Below, in pieces: positions 63,472 through 64,000 of a stretch of 64,000 nucleotides of DNA. Both the position numbers and the translations under genes were made by a program. The notes beneath the pieces were generated by a model. That model ran no database searches. It had not been told where the DNA came from and was given only the letters and a program-made list of their open reading frames with translations. This stretch comes from Asanoa hainanensis. Lineage in GTDB: Bacteria; Actinomycetota; Actinomycetes; Mycobacteriales; Micromonosporaceae. Location of the stretch: the NCBI RefSeq assembly GCF_900188485.1, contig NZ_FZPH01000006.1, forward strand, positions 278,618-342,617, given 5' to 3'. The number at the start of each line of letters is the position of its first letter. The stretch's first letter is position 1.

Positions 63472-64000
63472 GTGTTTGGTATCCGGCGGAGAACTCACGC
63501 GGAGTTGGTCCGTACCGAGCTCGGCGACAGCTTCGAGCATCTCAAGGCGGCCGCGGGTCACGCTGCCGGCGGGGTGACCACGGCCGTCCGGCCGCGCGTC
63601 GACGCCGCCCGTGACTTCGTCGTTCCGTCGGCGACGCGGGCCCGCGACATGGCCGGCAGCGGCTGGGAGACGACCCGCGGCACCTGGGAGACGACGCGCT
63701 CGTCCCTGCGGCCGCTGGCGTCCAGCGCCGGCCACAGCGCGCGCGACGCGGCCAAGGCCGTCCGCCGCCCTCGGCGCAACGGCAACGGCAGGCGCTCCGA
63801 CAAGATGATCGAAGCGTCGTCCCGGAGCCGCTGGCCGATCGTGGCCGCGATCGTGATCGCCGGCGCCGCGTTCGGTGCTGCCGCGATCATGCGCAAGCGC
63901 AGGCAGCAGCAGTGGGACGAGTACGACCCGAGCCGCTCGCTGGACGCGGCCCGCTCCGGCGCCGGTGGTGGCGGTCGTGGGCACAGCCACGGCCGGCTCG
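63472..64000 (+). CDS. N-terminal part of a membrane protein (DUF5324-like), runs off the window
   Basis: The frame from GTG 63472 stays open to the last base. It reads FGIRRRTHAELVRTELGDSF, a helical stretch with repeated ETTRG-T-W-E-T-T-R motifs, then RWPIVAAIVIAGAAFGAAAI as a transmembrane helix and a basic tail (MRKRRQQQWDEYDPS). The helical, apolipoprotein-like N-terminus and single C-terminal anchor resemble DUF5324 proteins that lie near ppiA in Micromonosporaceae and streptomycetes. GGAAGGTGGGG precedes the start. Function unknown. Confidence 0.75.
   Translation, partial: MFGIRRRTHAELVRTELGDSFEHLKAAAGHAAGGVTTAVRPRVDAARDFVVPSATRARDMAGSGWETTRGTWETTRSSLRPLASSAGHSARDAAKAVRRPRRNGNGRRSDKMIEASSRSRWPIVAAIVIAGAAFGAAAIMRKRRQQQWDEYDPSRSLDAARSGAGGGGRGHSHGRL

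Overview
The window is a piece of a high-GC actinobacterial chromosome, most likely Micromonosporaceae (Actinoplanes/Micromonospora-like). The evidence is the strong G/C bias in third codon positions, frequent GTG/TTG starts, many ATGA/GTGA start-stop overlaps, an F420/LLM oxidoreductase, MerR/SoxR, TetR and XRE regulators, an IdeR/DmdR-type iron box, and a ppiA/rhomboid/PH-domain group like the one found near actinobacterial origins. No integrase, transposase, CRISPR array or rRNA was seen.

Layout. 0-7.6 kb: end of an unknown gene, an ATP-dependent DNA ligase, a DUF998 membrane protein, two small acidic proteins, an LLM oxidoreductase and a VOC protein, then a signalling group: a SpoIIE-type phosphatase translationally coupled to a cobalamin-binding protein with the CarH-type W-x9-EH motif, divergent from a STAS protein. 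7.7-12.8 kb: a TetR regulator with a 19-bp palindrome, a heterodimeric ABC exporter and a GNAT protein. 12.8-14.5 kb: a Mn2+ (yybP-ykoY) riboswitch before a TMEM165/GDT1-type exporter, a frameshifted gene and a TM2 protein. 14.7-20.7 kb: a PIN/HTH toxin-antitoxin-like pair, an aquaporin, an intergenic repeat cluster, a sortase-anchored phytase-esterase-like protein and an F420-reductase-like dehydrogenase. 20.9-24 kb: DUF488, DUF429 and a membrane protein resembling a TraG/VirD4 ATPase without a P-loop. 24.1-28.2 kb: three secreted peptidoglycan-active proteins in one operon next to a membrane-tethered HTH/NBR1-Ig regulator.

28.3-38.7 kb is a defence island. It holds a C5 DNA methyltransferase coupled to Vsr, a DUF4259 protein, a GIY-YIG nuclease, a tightly coupled trio (GHKL/MORC-like ATPase, DUF4420-type PD-(D/E)XK nuclease, Z1 helicase-like protein) and an Eco29kI-family endonuclease. 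It ends at tRNA-Arg(ACG) and tRNA-Ser(GCU). The parts match the predicted MutL/MORC-Z1 restriction-linked systems (related to mza), here without AIPR and with two GIY-YIG nucleases. This is the most notable system in the window.

39-49 kb: an H1-like repeat protein, a CPBP protease, a PNPOx-like protein divergent from a flavohaemoprotein, an XRE-peptide deformylase fusion followed by a gene with an in-frame TGA, an FhuF-like reductase with an iron box, and an AAA/DUF4143 protein behind three 22-bp-period repeats. 48.6-57 kb: SDR/TetR pair, a large membrane protein, a methyltransferase, tRNA-Ser(UGA), quinone oxidoreductase, SoxR, GT2 and a secreted SGNH-hydrolase/ricin lectin. 56.8-64 kb: a DUF5666 lipoprotein with a two-component system, an unknown protein, a thiolase, a PH-domain protein, a rhomboid protease, cyclophilin PpiA and the start of a membrane protein that runs off the window.
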